From: Balneolaceae bacterium
GTDB lineage: Bacteria > Bacteroidota > Rhodothermia > Balneolales > Balneolaceae
Length of the DNA: 64,000 nucleotides
NCBI GenBank assembly: GCA_034521445.1
Contig: JAXHMM010000005.1
Coordinates: 248,001 to 312,000 of the forward strand
Direction: 5' to 3'
Positions 37,283 through 46,525 of this stretch are shown piece after piece. Every line of letters starts with the position of its first letter. Position 1 is the stretch's first letter. The position numbers and the translations under genes are program-made. The notes under the pieces are model-generated. The model made no database searches. It was not told the DNA's origin and saw only the letters and a list, made by a program, of their open reading frames with translations.

Positions 37283-38020
37283 ATGTCCGATAACATATAT
37301 ATCTACGGGAAAAATCCCGTCCGGGAAGCCCTCACCGACCAACCCGAAAAAGTGGACAAGATCTTCCTGCGCGACTCCCTGCACGACCACCAGGTCTCAG
37401 GCATCATGGAGATGGCCTCCTCCCACCGCATCCCGGTAAACCACGTGCCCGGCGCCAAGCTGCATGAGCTGGTGGGCAGCGTGAACGACCAGGGCGTGGT
37501 GGCCCTGATGAGCGCCATCGCCTACCGCGAATTCGGCGAATGGCTGGGGGAGGTGGACACCTCGGACTATCCCGCCGTTCTCATGCTCGACGAGATCACC
37601 GATCCCCACAACATGGGCGCCATCCTGCGCACCGCGGCGGCGGCCGGCATGGAGGCGGTGCTGGTGCCCAAGCACCGCCAGGCCCCGGTCAACGCCACCG
37701 TCTATAAGGCCTCGGCTGGGACCGCAGGGCGCATTCCCGTGGTGCGGATGGGCAACCTTAACCAGTCCATCATGAAGCTGAAGGACGAGGGGTTCTGGAT
37801 AGGAGGACTGACTGCAGGCGGGGAGACGCCCCTGTTCGAGCTGGAGGTGGATCGTCCCCTGGCTTTCGTAATCGGCAGCGAGGGAGAGGGCATTCACGAA
37901 AAAACCCTCGAGCACTGCGACTACCGGTTCAGCATTCCCCTTCGCAACCGCGTGGAGTCGCTCAACGCCTCCGTAAGCGCGGCGCTGGTCTGCTACGAGT
38001 GGCTGCGCAAGAAAGGATAA
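37283..38020 (+). CDS. rlmB: 23S rRNA 2'-O-methyltransferase RlmB (SpoU family)
   Basis: A 245-residue SPOUT methyltransferase, most like RlmB which methylates G2251 of 23S rRNA. The N-terminal substrate-binding domain begins NIYIYGKNPVREAL; the knotted domain carries the three SpoU motifs: DPHNMGAILRTAAA, FVIGSEGEGI and IPLRNRVESLNASVSAA. ATG at 37283 fits the family start; an upstream in-frame TTG at 37250 is less likely. Confidence 0.93.
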   Translation: MSDNIYIYGKNPVREALTDQPEKVDKIFLRDSLHDHQVSGIMEMASSHRIPVNHVPGAKLHELVGSVNDQGVVALMSAIAYREFGEWLGEVDTSDYPAVLMLDEITDPHNMGAILRTAAAAGMEAVLVPKHRQAPVNATVYKASAGTAGRIPVVRMGNLNQSIMKLKDEGFWIGGLTAGGETPLFELEVDRPLAFVIGSEGEGIHEKTLEHCDYRFSIPLRNRVESLNASVSAALVCYEWLRKKG

Positions 38021-38035
38021 GGATCCTGCTGCTGA

Positions 38036-39304
38036 CTACTCGTAGAGCAGGTAGGGCCTGCGCAGCTCGCGGAACGCACGCACCTCATCCTCCCAGGTGG
38101 CGGAGATATCCTCCCGCTGCAGCCAGGCGCGGAGGGAGTCGTTGGGGATGCCGGTCAGGTTCTGCATGTAGGCGTTCACAGCGCCCCCTTCGGTATGTTC
38201 CAGGAGGAAGCGCAGCAGGTCGGTCCCCAGCACCAGGGGATCCACGGCCGAAGGATCCTCCAGGGTCAGAAGCACCCCGTAGCATCGCCGCCCGTCGTAG
38301 TCGATCTGCCCGTGCCGGCCCGCCGCCTTGGTGCAGGGCTGATACCCTTCAGGCTCCATGCCTACGCCTGCATGCCGTTCGTCCAGCTCAACGATGCGCT
38401 CGTAGCTGTTGTCGGTGGCGGGCGAGCCGATCAGCAGAAAGGGCTGTTCGGTATCCCTTCCCTCCGACAGGTTGGTCCCCTCGAACAGCACGGTTCCCAG
38501 GTAGAGGTAGGCGTTGTCGAAGGCAGGCAGGTTGGGCGAGGGGGCGATCCACTCCAGGCCGGTCTCCGGCCAGAGCATGTCGCGGCTCCAGCCCTCCATC
38601 TCCACCACCTGCAGGTCGGGCTCCCGGTCGGCACTGATCCATCCCTCCCCCACCATCATGCGCGCCAGTTCGCCCATGGTCATACCGTGGATCATGGGCA
38701 CGGGGTAACGTCCCACAAAAGAGCGGAAACGGTCTTCCACCACCCAGCCGGCCACGTATTCCCCGCCGGCCGGGTTGGGACGGTCGAGTACCCAGACGGA
38801 AACGCCTGCGCCGGCCGCGGCCTCCAGGACGTTTCCCACCGTGGAGCTGTAGGTATAAAAGCGCGCCCCCACGTCGGGCAGGTCCGCCAGTACCACGTCC
38901 ACCTCCTCCATCATCTCCGGCGTGGGCGTGCGGGTCTGCCCGTACAGGGAGTATACCGGCAGGCCGGTGGCCTGGTCTATCCCGTTCTCGATGGTTTCGC
39001 CGGCCTCACCCTCCCCGCGGAAGCCGTGCTCGGCGGCAAAAAGGGCGGTCACGTTCACACCCCGGGCCAGCAGGGTATCCAGCATGTGCACCCCGTCAAC
39101 GCGGGAGGTGGGATTCATGAGAAGTCCCACGCGCAGGTCCTCCAGCTCCCCCAGGCGTTCGTCGAGTAGCATCTCCGCGCCGGTGCGCACCGTCTGACGG
39201 GCGTCCGGAGAGGTGGAGTTGGACCCGGGCGCGCTGCCGCAGCCCGACGCGGCCATCAGTGAAAGGGCCGTCAGAATCAGCGGGATAAGGAGGGCATTGC
39301 GCAT
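38036..39304 (-). CDS. DUF1343 exo-beta-N-acetylmuramidase (NamZ-like) lipoprotein
   Basis: A 422-residue exported protein with a lipoprotein signal (MAASGCGS) and the DUF1343 fold: VGLLMNPTSRVDG, AAEHGFRGEGEAGE, PVYSLYGQTRTPTPEMME, DVGARFYTYSST and WIAPSPNLPAFD. Family members include NamZ, an exo-acting N-acetylmuramidase that trims peptidoglycan ends for recycling. It is intact and convergent with rlmB. Confidence 0.85.
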   Translation of the reverse strand: MRNALLIPLILTALSLMAASGCGSAPGSNSTSPDARQTVRTGAEMLLDERLGELEDLRVGLLMNPTSRVDGVHMLDTLLARGVNVTALFAAEHGFRGEGEAGETIENGIDQATGLPVYSLYGQTRTPTPEMMEEVDVVLADLPDVGARFYTYSSTVGNVLEAAAGAGVSVWVLDRPNPAGGEYVAGWVVEDRFRSFVGRYPVPMIHGMTMGELARMMVGEGWISADREPDLQVVEMEGWSRDMLWPETGLEWIAPSPNLPAFDNAYLYLGTVLFEGTNLSEGRDTEQPFLLIGSPATDNSYERIVELDERHAGVGMEPEGYQPCTKAAGRHGQIDYDGRRCYGVLLTLEDPSAVDPLVLGTDLLRFLLEHTEGGAVNAYMQNLTGIPNDSLRAWLQREDISATWEDEVRAFRELRRPYLLYE

Positions 39305-39322
39305 CGCAGCCGGGCCGGCAGA

Positions 39323-39754
39323 TTATGCGTGGTTGGCCACCACCTCCTGATCGCTGAAGAAGAAGGCCGATTCAATCCTGCCGTTCTCCACCGAGTCGGA
39401 GCCGTGAATGATGTTCTCACCGATGCTGTCGGCAAAGTCAGCGCGGATGGTGCCCTCCTCAGCCTCCTCGGGATTGGTGGCCCCGATGAAGGTGCGGAAA
39501 TCCTCGATGGCGTTCTCCTTCTCCAGGATCATGGGCACGCAGGGACCGCTGCTCATGAAGGCGCAGAGGTCGTCGTAGAAGGGGCGTCCCTTGTGGACAG
39601 CGTAGAAAGCCCCGGCGGTGGCTTCGGTAAGCCGGGTCATTTTCATTGCGCGGATGGTAAATCCGGCTTCCTGAATTCGGCGTATGACCTCGCCCGCGAG
39701 CTCTTTTCGCAGGCAGTCAGGTTTTAGAATCGTAAGGGTTTGCTCAACAGCCAT
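39323..39754 (-). CDS. ndk: Nucleoside diphosphate kinase
   Basis: Ndk balances nucleoside triphosphate pools. The 143-residue protein has the TLTILKPDC start and the phospho-histidine H117 in NIIHGSDS, with [17 protein letters not shown] just before. Normal length and intact. It lies upstream of namZ on the same strand and is divergent from the adenylate cyclase gene. Confidence 0.96.
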   Translation of the reverse strand: MAVEQTLTILKPDCLRKELAGEVIRRIQEAGFTIRAMKMTRLTEATAGAFYAVHKGRPFYDDLCAFMSSGPCVPMILEKENAIEDFRTFIGATNPEEAEEGTIRADFADSIGENIIHGSDSVENGRIESAFFFSDQEVVANHA

Positions 39755-39821
39755 GTGCTTCTAATCGTAATTAATTTGTAACAATTGGGGTTCAAATCGC
39801 TCTTTTAAGTACAACGGTCGA

Positions 39822-39852
39822 TAAATATAAGGCAAAATCGCTAATTCCCGAA
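39822..39852 (-). promoter_or_regulatory. Possible ndk promoter
   Basis: On the minus strand TTCG, 19 bases, TATATTTA resembles the FCB -33/-7 promoter; it is about 68 bases before the ndk ATG. A hairpin CCCGAA/TTCGGG (39847-39863) partly overlaps it on the side facing the adenylate cyclase. Confidence 0.4.
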
Positions 39853-39905
39853 GCTCTTTCGGGCCCCGCGGCGCCGCCCGGCGGGCCGCCCAGCCAAGGA
39901 CATAG

Positions 39906-41987
39906 ATGACCGCATACGAATTCAATTGGAACTGGCAGCTGGCCTCCGGGCCGGAGTACCTCTGGCCGATGCTCGCCGACACCGGCGCCCTCTGCCGCGA
40001 CCTGGGCGAGCCGGCCATCCGGGTTGACGAGCGCCGGCTGCCCAACCGTCCCGATGGCCTCCGCATCGCCCACGAGGGCGTCTCCAACTACGAGGTATGG
40101 GAAGAGGAGCCCTGCGAGTGGGAGTATCCCTACCAGTTCACCCGGCGGAGAAATTATCTCAACGGCCCCTGGCGCTCCATGTCCCGCCAGGTGGAGTTGG
40201 TGCCCAAAGCGGGGGGCACGCGGGTTTACGTGCGCACCCGGCTGAAACCGCGAAGCCGACTGCTGGCCATGGCGGCCGCCCTTCACCACGCCACCCTGGG
40301 AAAACGGCGCTGGCAAGGTGTGCTCCGCACCTACGACCGGCTGGCCCTGTCGGGGCGCCTCCCCTACCAGGAGCGCAAACCCCGCTCGACGGTCCGCGGC
40401 GGCGAGGAACGCCTGGAGGAGGCGCGCCGAAAAGTGATCGAAATGACCGGCAACACGCAGGTCACCGAATACCTGGCCGACTTCCTGCGGCGGGCCCACA
40501 AAACCGAACTGCACCGCATCTCCCCCTACAAGCTGGCCGACCTCTGGGGTACGGGGCGACGGGAAACCCTACGCGTCTTCCTGGCCTCCGCCCACGCGGG
40601 AATATTGAACCTTGCCTGGGAAGTGACCTGCCCGGCCTGCCACAGCGTGCAGGACCGCTGCCGCACCCTCCCCGATGTGCGCGAACCCCTCTACTGCCGG
40701 CGCTGCCGCGAGAAATTTTCCGTGCACTTGACCCGCACCCTGCGGCTGCGTTTCCGCGCCCACCCCCTGGTGCGGAAATCAGACCCGGCCCTCTACTGCG
40801 CAACCGGTCCCCGCAGCCGGCCGCGCACCGCCGTGCGCCAGGTCATGGAAGCCGGGGAGACGCGCTACCTGAAGACCCGCCTGCCGGCCGGCGCCTATAC
40901 CATCTCGGCGGGACGCGCGGAAGGCTCAGCCACCCTGGAAGTCAGCGAGGAGGGACACGACACCGTGCGCGTGCTGCTCACCCCTCGCGGCTTCGACGGA
41001 GAGGAAATCCCACTCTCGACCGAACCCAACCTCGTTCTGGACAACAAAACCCCCTTCCGCCAGTCCATCGCCATCGAGGCCAAGGCGTGGGACGACCGCG
41101 AGGTCTGCGCCTCGGAGGCCATCTCCCTTCAGATCTTCCGCGAGCTTTTCAAGCGGGAGGTGATCGGACAGGGCGAGCGCCTGGAGGCCGAAAACCTCAC
41201 CTTTATGTTCACCGACCTGCGCGACTCCGCCGCCCTCTACCGGAACCAGGGCGACCGGCGCGCCGTCGGCCGGCTGATCGAACATTTCGCCATCCTTCAG
41301 AAGACAGTGGACCGCGCCGGCGGAGCCGTTGTAAAAACCATCGGAGACTCGGTGATGGCCGTGTTCAACCGACCCGCATCGGCCATGAAGGCCTTCATGG
41401 AAGCGCAGCGCCTGACCCGGGGACGTACGGGCAGCGACTTCAGGCTCAAGGCGGGCATCCACCGGGGCGACTGCGTGGCCGCGGGCGTAAACGACCGCAT
41501 CGACTATTTCGGCAATACCGTAAACCTGGCTTCCCGGCTGGTGGACTACGCCGGGGAGAACGAGGCTGTGCTCTCCGCCGCCGTAGCCTCCGACCCCCTG
41601 GTACGAAAGCTCCTGGACCGGCGCGCGCCTCAGTTTCGGGTGGAGGAAGACACGCCCGCCATCCGCGGCTACGAAGGCGAGGCCCTGCCCGTCACCCGCG
41701 TGGCCATGGAGACCGCCACTGGGCAGGAGCGTCCGTTCGAAGAAGAGTCAAAAAGTCTGATGCCAAGCGTCGGCCGAAGTCGGCAAGGCCTCCGGTGCAC
41801 AAGTCTGCTGCCTGCAGTCCTAAAGTCCGGAAGTCCCAACCGGTCTCTTCGACTCCGGCAGTCTGACGGGCGTGGTTCCAGGTATGGACATGCTCGCGCG
41901 CACCCGCAGCTGTCTTTGCATCCCTTCCTGCCGCCTCCCGGCCTGCGCTTGGAATGCTACCCGCCCTTTCGCCATTTAGTCCAATGA
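39906..41987 (+). CDS. Class III adenylate cyclase with SRPBCC-like N-terminus
   Basis: A 693-residue protein. The first 150 residues resemble an SRPBCC/START-type ligand-binding fold; a middle region (about 180-400) has two CxxC pairs, C242/C245 and C264/C267, that look like a zinc ribbon within a DUF5939-like domain; the cyclase homology domain (about 428-600) has metal-binding D437 (FTDLRDS) and D481 (KTIGDSVMAVF) and the N540/R544 pair in VNLASR, so it should be active on ATP or GTP. K477 suggests ATP. No membrane segment is seen. The last 90 residues are unlike any domain, and their DNA carries AAGTC motifs like reversed, decayed GACTT repeats. Confidence 0.82.
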   Translation: MTAYEFNWNWQLASGPEYLWPMLADTGALCRDLGEPAIRVDERRLPNRPDGLRIAHEGVSNYEVWEEEPCEWEYPYQFTRRRNYLNGPWRSMSRQVELVPKAGGTRVYVRTRLKPRSRLLAMAAALHHATLGKRRWQGVLRTYDRLALSGRLPYQERKPRSTVRGGEERLEEARRKVIEMTGNTQVTEYLADFLRRAHKTELHRISPYKLADLWGTGRRETLRVFLASAHAGILNLAWEVTCPACHSVQDRCRTLPDVREPLYCRRCREKFSVHLTRTLRLRFRAHPLVRKSDPALYCATGPRSRPRTAVRQVMEAGETRYLKTRLPAGAYTISAGRAEGSATLEVSEEGHDTVRVLLTPRGFDGEEIPLSTEPNLVLDNKTPFRQSIAIEAKAWDDREVCASEAISLQIFRELFKREVIGQGERLEAENLTFMFTDLRDSAALYRNQGDRRAVGRLIEHFAILQKTVDRAGGAVVKTIGDSVMAVFNRPASAMKAFMEAQRLTRGRTGSDFRLKAGIHRGDCVAAGVNDRIDYFGNTVNLASRLVDYAGENEAVLSAAVASDPLVRKLLDRRAPQFRVEEDTPAIRGYEGEALPVTRVAMETATGQERPFEEESKSLMPSVGRSRQGLRCTSLLPAVLKSGSPNRSLRLRQSDGRGSRYGHARAHPQLSLHPFLPPPGLRLECYPPFRHLVQ

Positions 41988-42050
41988 CCCCCCGACTTTC
42001 CGACTTATTAGACTTTCTGACTTTCCGACTTTATAGACTTATAGAGACTT
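41988..42050. repeat. GACTT repeat array 3
   Basis: About seven units (GACTTTCC, GACTTATTA, GACTTTCT, GACTTTCC, GACTTTATA, GACTTATA, GAGACTT) between the adenylate cyclase and the DUF255 gene, same orientation as arrays 1 and 2. The final GACTT merges with the TTG start codon of the next gene at 42049. Confidence 0.9.
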
Positions 42051-44118
42051 GAACCGACTAAAAGACGAAAAAAGCCCGTATCTCAAGCAACACGCCGATA
42101 ACCCGGTGGACTGGCATCCCTGGGGCGAAGAGGCTTTCAGGAGGGCCCGGGAAGAGGACAAGCCCGTCTTTCTCTCCATCGGCTACGCCACCTGCCACTG
42201 GTGCCACGTCATGGCGCACGAGTCCTTTGAGGATCCCGAGGTGGCCCGGCTGATGAACGAGGCCTTCGTCTCGATCAAGGTGGACCGCGAAGAGCGGCCC
42301 GACATCGACCACACCTACATGCTGGTCTGCCAGATGATGAGCGGGCAGGGCGGCTGGCCCCTCAACGTGCTGCTCACCCCCGACAAGGAACCTTTTTATT
42401 CGGCCACCTACCTTCCCAAAAGAGGACGGGGAGGACGGCCGGGCATGCTGGAGCTTGTGCCATGGATAGACGGGCTCTGGGAGGACGAACGCGAGAAGGT
42501 GATGCGCTCGGCGGAGAACCTCACCGAGGCCTACCGCAAGAGCACCCGCCACGCCGGAGAGACCTTCGACTATGAAGAGACGCTCGACACCGCCTGGCAG
42601 GCTTTCCGCTCCAGCTACGATCCCGAACACGGGGGCTTCGGCGAGGCGCCCAAATTCCCCTCCCCCCACAACCTGGGCTTCCTGCTGCGCTACGGCTGGC
42701 GCACAGACTCCGGGGAGGCCGCCGACATGGTGGAACGCACCCTCACCCGCATGCGCTACGGGGGACTATTCGACCAGGTGGGCTTCGGCTTCCACCGCTA
42801 TTCCACCGACCGGCGCTGGCTGGTGCCCCACTTTGAAAAGATGCTCTACGACCAGGCCGGACTGCTGATGGCCTATACCGAGGGATGGCAGGTGACCGGC
42901 CGCGAACTCTTCCGCGACACCGCCCGCCAGATCGTGACCTACCTGGAGCGTTGCCTGCTGTCCGACACGGGAGGCTTCCACTCGGCGGAGGACGCCGACA
43001 GCCCCGGCGGCGGCGAGGGCGACTTCTATACGTGGACCGCCGATGAAATACGCGAGCTGCTGCCACCTGGACAGGCCGAGCTGGTGCTGCGCGCGTGGAA
43101 CTTCACCGAGGAGGGCAACTGGCGGGAGGAGTCCAGCGGCCGGCGCGACGGCACCAACATCCCCCACCGCGACCGTAGCCTGGCCGAACTGGCCGGGGAG
43201 CGGGGCGAGGAGCCTGAAACCACGGCCGACCTGCTGGAAAATGCGCGTGGCGCCCTCAGGGAGGCGCGCGAAGAGCGCCCCCGCCCCGGCCTCGACCACA
43301 AGATACTCACCGACTGGAACGGCATGACCGTGGCCGCCCTGGCCCGCGCCGCCCGCACCTTCGGCCGGGAGCGCGAGGAGGAGCTGGCCCGCGGAGCGGC
43401 GGACTTCCTGCTGGACGAAATGCGTCACGGCGAGGGACACCTGCTGCACCGCTGGTGCGAGGGCGAGCGATCGGTGCGCGGCAACGCCGACGACTACGCC
43501 TTCCTGCTCTGGGGACTCCTGGAACTGCACGAGACCACCCGGGAGACCCGCTGGCTGGAGGAGGCGGTCGACCTGGCGAAAGTTTTCGTGCGGGAGTGCT
43601 GGGACCCCGCCGAGGGGGGCTTCTTCTTTACCGGCGCTTCCGAGGAGGTGATCCTGGCGCGCGCCAAGGAGTTCTACGACGGAGCTATGCCCTCCGCCAA
43701 CTCCGTGGCCGCCTGCTGCCTGCTTCGCCTCGCGCGCCTGACCGGCGAGAGCTCCTGGGAAGAGAAGGCCGAACGCACCCTGGCCCTCTACAAGGAGCAG
43801 GTATCCGGCGCCCCCACCGCCTTCTCGCAGATGCTGCAGGCCCTGGAGTGGCAGGTGGAGGGAGGAAGGGAAATCATTGTGCGGGGCAAGCCCGGCGAGG
43901 CGCCGGTGCGCCGTTTTCTGGAGGACCTCAACAGGCGCTTTCTGCCCCACCGCGCAGTGCTGGTGGCGGGAGAGGGCGACGAAACACTGGCCCGGCTGGC
44001 CCCCTTCCTGGAAAACTTTACCCGCCGCGGCGGCGAGCCCGCCTTTTACATCTGCCGCAACTACACCTGCGAGCGGCCGGTCACCGACCCGGAAAAGGCC
44101 CTTGAACTGCTGGAATAG
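42049..44118 (+). CDS. DUF255 thioredoxin-domain protein (YyaL type)
   Basis: A 689-residue protein with an N-terminal thioredoxin-like domain holding [18 protein letters not shown] and the CHWCHVM motif, then an alpha/alpha-barrel like those of six-hairpin glycosidases (about 180-600; [30 protein letters not shown]). Family members are widespread but poorly characterised; roles as sugar epimerase-like or redox proteins have been suggested. The only start matching the family N-terminus (NRL..E.SPYL) is TTG at 42049, created by the edge of the repeat array. Intact. Confidence 0.85.
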   Translation: MNRLKDEKSPYLKQHADNPVDWHPWGEEAFRRAREEDKPVFLSIGYATCHWCHVMAHESFEDPEVARLMNEAFVSIKVDREERPDIDHTYMLVCQMMSGQGGWPLNVLLTPDKEPFYSATYLPKRGRGGRPGMLELVPWIDGLWEDEREKVMRSAENLTEAYRKSTRHAGETFDYEETLDTAWQAFRSSYDPEHGGFGEAPKFPSPHNLGFLLRYGWRTDSGEAADMVERTLTRMRYGGLFDQVGFGFHRYSTDRRWLVPHFEKMLYDQAGLLMAYTEGWQVTGRELFRDTARQIVTYLERCLLSDTGGFHSAEDADSPGGGEGDFYTWTADEIRELLPPGQAELVLRAWNFTEEGNWREESSGRRDGTNIPHRDRSLAELAGERGEEPETTADLLENARGALREAREERPRPGLDHKILTDWNGMTVAALARAARTFGREREEELARGAADFLLDEMRHGEGHLLHRWCEGERSVRGNADDYAFLLWGLLELHETTRETRWLEEAVDLAKVFVRECWDPAEGGFFFTGASEEVILARAKEFYDGAMPSANSVAACCLLRLARLTGESSWEEKAERTLALYKEQVSGAPTAFSQMLQALEWQVEGGREIIVRGKPGEAPVRRFLEDLNRRFLPHRAVLVAGEGDETLARLAPFLENFTRRGGEPAFYICRNYTCERPVTDPEKALELLE

Positions 44119-44138
44119 CTTTCCTGCCCGATCCTGCT

Positions 44139-44203
44139 TATCTTTAACAGCATAAATCCGTCCGACCGGCTTTGACGTATATACCAACAGAATAACCATA
44201 CGT
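44139..44203 (+). promoter_or_regulatory. Upstream region of the ECF sigma gene
   Basis: TATCTTTA (44139-44146) resembles the FCB -7 element. Closer to the gene, ACGTAT (44175-44180) and ATACGT (44198-44203) form an inverted repeat around an AT-rich spacer, a possible operator or autoregulatory ECF target. Confidence 0.35.
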
Positions 44204-44826
44204 GATCTTCTTCAACCTGATGATGGCCATCGGCAACAGTCCCGGAGGGGCGGAGCGAGAAGTGCGGGCTGCTCCGCAGGATACAGCAGCGCGATCAGCA
44301 GGCTCTGGAGGAATTCTATGAGCTGTACAAGGGACTGCTCTTCGGGATGATCCTGTCGGTGGTGGGAGACCGCGAGGAGGCGGAAGACCTGCTGCAGGAG
44401 GTCTTCCTGAGGATATGGGAGAAGGCATCCAGCTTCGACGAGTCCCGCGGCAACGTCTACAGCTGGGTGGTCACCCTTGCACGCAACCGTGCCATTGACC
44501 GTATAAGATCCAAGGGCTACAAGACCCGGGAAAAACAGTCCCAGGTCCTGAACGACGAGGAGCGCGGACCGACCCTGGAGGGCCAGGCCCGGGACCCGCT
44601 CACGAGCACCATCTACGCCGATCGGGCCGAGGCCGTCACAAAGGCCCTGCGGGAAATCCCGGACGAGCAGCGCAAGGTTATTGAAATTGCCTACTGACAA
44701 AGGCCTCAGCCAATCGGAGATCGCCGAGCGCCTGGACCTCCCGCTGGGTACGGTCAAGACCCGCACCCGGCTGGCATGATGAAACTGAAGGATTTACTCG
44801 AAGACACCATCGAACACCATGGCTGA
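44202..44826 (+). CDS. ECF RNA polymerase sigma factor (frameshifted)
   Basis: About 205 residues. Region 2 is clear: LLRRIQQRDQQALEEFYELY, GDREEAEDLLQEVFLRIW, and SWVVTLARNRAIDRIRSK. Region 4 is clear after correction: IPDEQRKVIEIAYYKGLSQ and IAERLDLPLGTVKTRTRL. Three single-base errors are inferred: an extra base near 44264, an extra G near 44693 that creates a false stop, and a missing G near 44774. The start may be GTG 44202 or ATG 44220/44223. The stop overlaps the anti-sigma gene by eight bases. This resembles SigK-type sigma factors paired with RskA. Confidence 0.85.
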
Positions 44827-45678
44827 CCAACACACACCGGATAAGCGTTTCCAGGAGCTGTGCGCCGGCTACGTGCTGGGCGCTCGGAACCCGGCGACCG
44901 CCATGCGTTCGAGGAGATGCTGGAGGAGGCGTCGGAGGAGGATTACGCCTGGTACGAAGAATGAAGGCCGCAGCCGCCCAGCTCAGCTACGCCGCGGAGC
45001 CAGGGGAGCCTCTCCCGAAGTGAAGGAGCGCCTGATGGCACGCATCACCAGCAGCAGGCAATCCGCTTCCGGGTCCGGGCAGGCCGGTGCGGGCGCGATG
45101 AACGGCGGGGCGGGTGGCCCCGGCACCGGTTCCGGCGAGGAAAAGGACTCCCGCATGCGCCTGGCCGTGGCCGCCTCCTTCGTGCTGCTGGTGGTCAGCC
45201 TCAGCCTGATCTTCTACGCCTTCTACATGAGTTCGCAGCTCAGCGACACCCGTCAGACCGTCGAGCGGCAGCAGGTGCGCATCGAGCAGCTCACCTCGGA
45301 GCTGGAGCAGAAGGAGGAGATGCTGGCCATCCTGGGCTCCCGGGAGATCAACGTGGTCTTCATGTCGGGCATGGAGGTGAATCCCGACGGCTACGGCAAG
45401 GTGATCTGGGATCCCGAGCGCGAGCAGGCCCTGCTGCAGGTCTCCAACCTGCCGGCGGTGCCCGAAGACAAGGACTACCAGCTCTGGATCCTCCGTGACA
45501 ACCAGGCGGTCAGCGCGGGGCTCTTCTCGATGACGGACTGACATGGGCAACGCCTTTTTCAAGATCGAGAGGCTGGCGGACATACGGGAGACCGCTGCCA
45601 ACGCCTTCGCCGTCACCATGGAGCCCAAGGGGCATGCCGCAGCCCACCGGCGACATGTACCTGATGGGCAACATGTAG
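44819..45678 (+). CDS. RskA-type anti-sigma factor (frameshifted)
   Basis: A membrane anti-sigma factor expected to bind the preceding ECF sigma. The N-terminal cytoplasmic part after correction reads LCAGYVLGALEPGD and HAFEEMLEEASEEDYAWYEE; a single membrane segment lies near RMRLAVAASFVLLVVSLSL; a coiled coil and an extracytoplasmic RskA domain follow (KVIWDPEREQALLQVSNLP, DYQLWILRDNQAVSAGLF). Three missing bases between 44885 and 45010 cancel out, leaving an open but scrambled stretch. Two more errors near 45539 and 45630 break the C-terminus, which ends at the TAG at 45678. Confidence 0.8.
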
Positions 45679-45689
45679 CAGGGACCTGT

Positions 45690-46445
45690 TTAGTTCCCGC
45701 TCATCTTCTGGAAGAGAAAGTCCTGCAGGCTGAGCACCTGCACGCCGCTGGGAATCTCCACCATGGCGCGGGCCACGGCCGATTGGTTGATGCTGCTTAC
45801 CTCGGTCACCGACACCTGCCGCCGGTCCTTGATGTACTCGATGCGCATGGGAAAGTAGCCCTCCTGGAAGATGGGGTTGAAGGAGAGATCGCCCCCCCCG
45901 AGCATGGTCGGGCTGTCCATCCAGGAGTCGCCCAGCATGCCCCAGTTGATTTCCAGGCCGTCGGTCATCCAGATCTCCGTTCGCTGGTCCGGGTTCTCAC
46001 GGTCGCGGAAAACGAACTTCTCGCAGGTGTAGCCCTGAACCTGGCGCATCTCGCCGGTGCGTTCATAGTCAATGCGCTCTCGCTGCAGGCATCCTGCCGG
46101 CCGGATCCTGCGACTCCTCGCCGAACATCCGGGTGAAGGAGGTGATGTCGGCCTTGGAAATGGTCAGGGCCATGTCATTGCCCGTCAGGAACACGAAATC
46201 CTCAAAGTCCAGCCGCACCAGTACGCCCTCGGTCTGGAAAGGCATGTTCATGTTGTAGCTGTTCTCCCTGCAGGAGGATGCGCTCCGGGCGATGTGCAGG
46301 GTGAAGGTGTCGTCGGCGCGGCGCTCGCCGTTCTCGATTTCGTAGCTGTCAAAAACGATGGTGCCCTGGAACTGTGCCAGCGCGGGCAGGGCGGGAATGG
46401 CCAGCAGCAGCGCCAGCAGGAGGGTAGTATGCGTAGGGTCTTCAT
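45690..46445 (-). CDS. Secreted DUF4412-type protein (frameshifted)
   Basis: About 250 residues pieced together from three frames: a signal peptide (MKTLR then LLLALLLAIPALPALAQ), FQGTIVFDSYEIENGERR, then NMNMPFQTEGVLVRLDF, and the C-terminal half VQGYTCEKFVFRDRENPDQ to DFLFQKMSGN. This arrangement resembles DUF4412 proteins of Bacteroidota, which are secreted and of unknown function. Four or five single-base errors are inferred. It converges with the anti-sigma gene, 11 bases between stops. Confidence 0.6.
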
Positions 46446-46525
46446 AGTGATGCGGTTGTATGCAGGTTGTTTACCATCTTGTACTCAACGCGTGAGACTT
46501 TGTTGCGGGGTAGGCCCCTGCTCTC

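Noticed and set aside
40097-41866. A 589-codon overlapping frame within the adenylate cyclase gene
   Set aside because: The overlapping frame is Arg/Pro/Gly-rich with no motifs, whereas the cyclase frame carries all catalytic residues.
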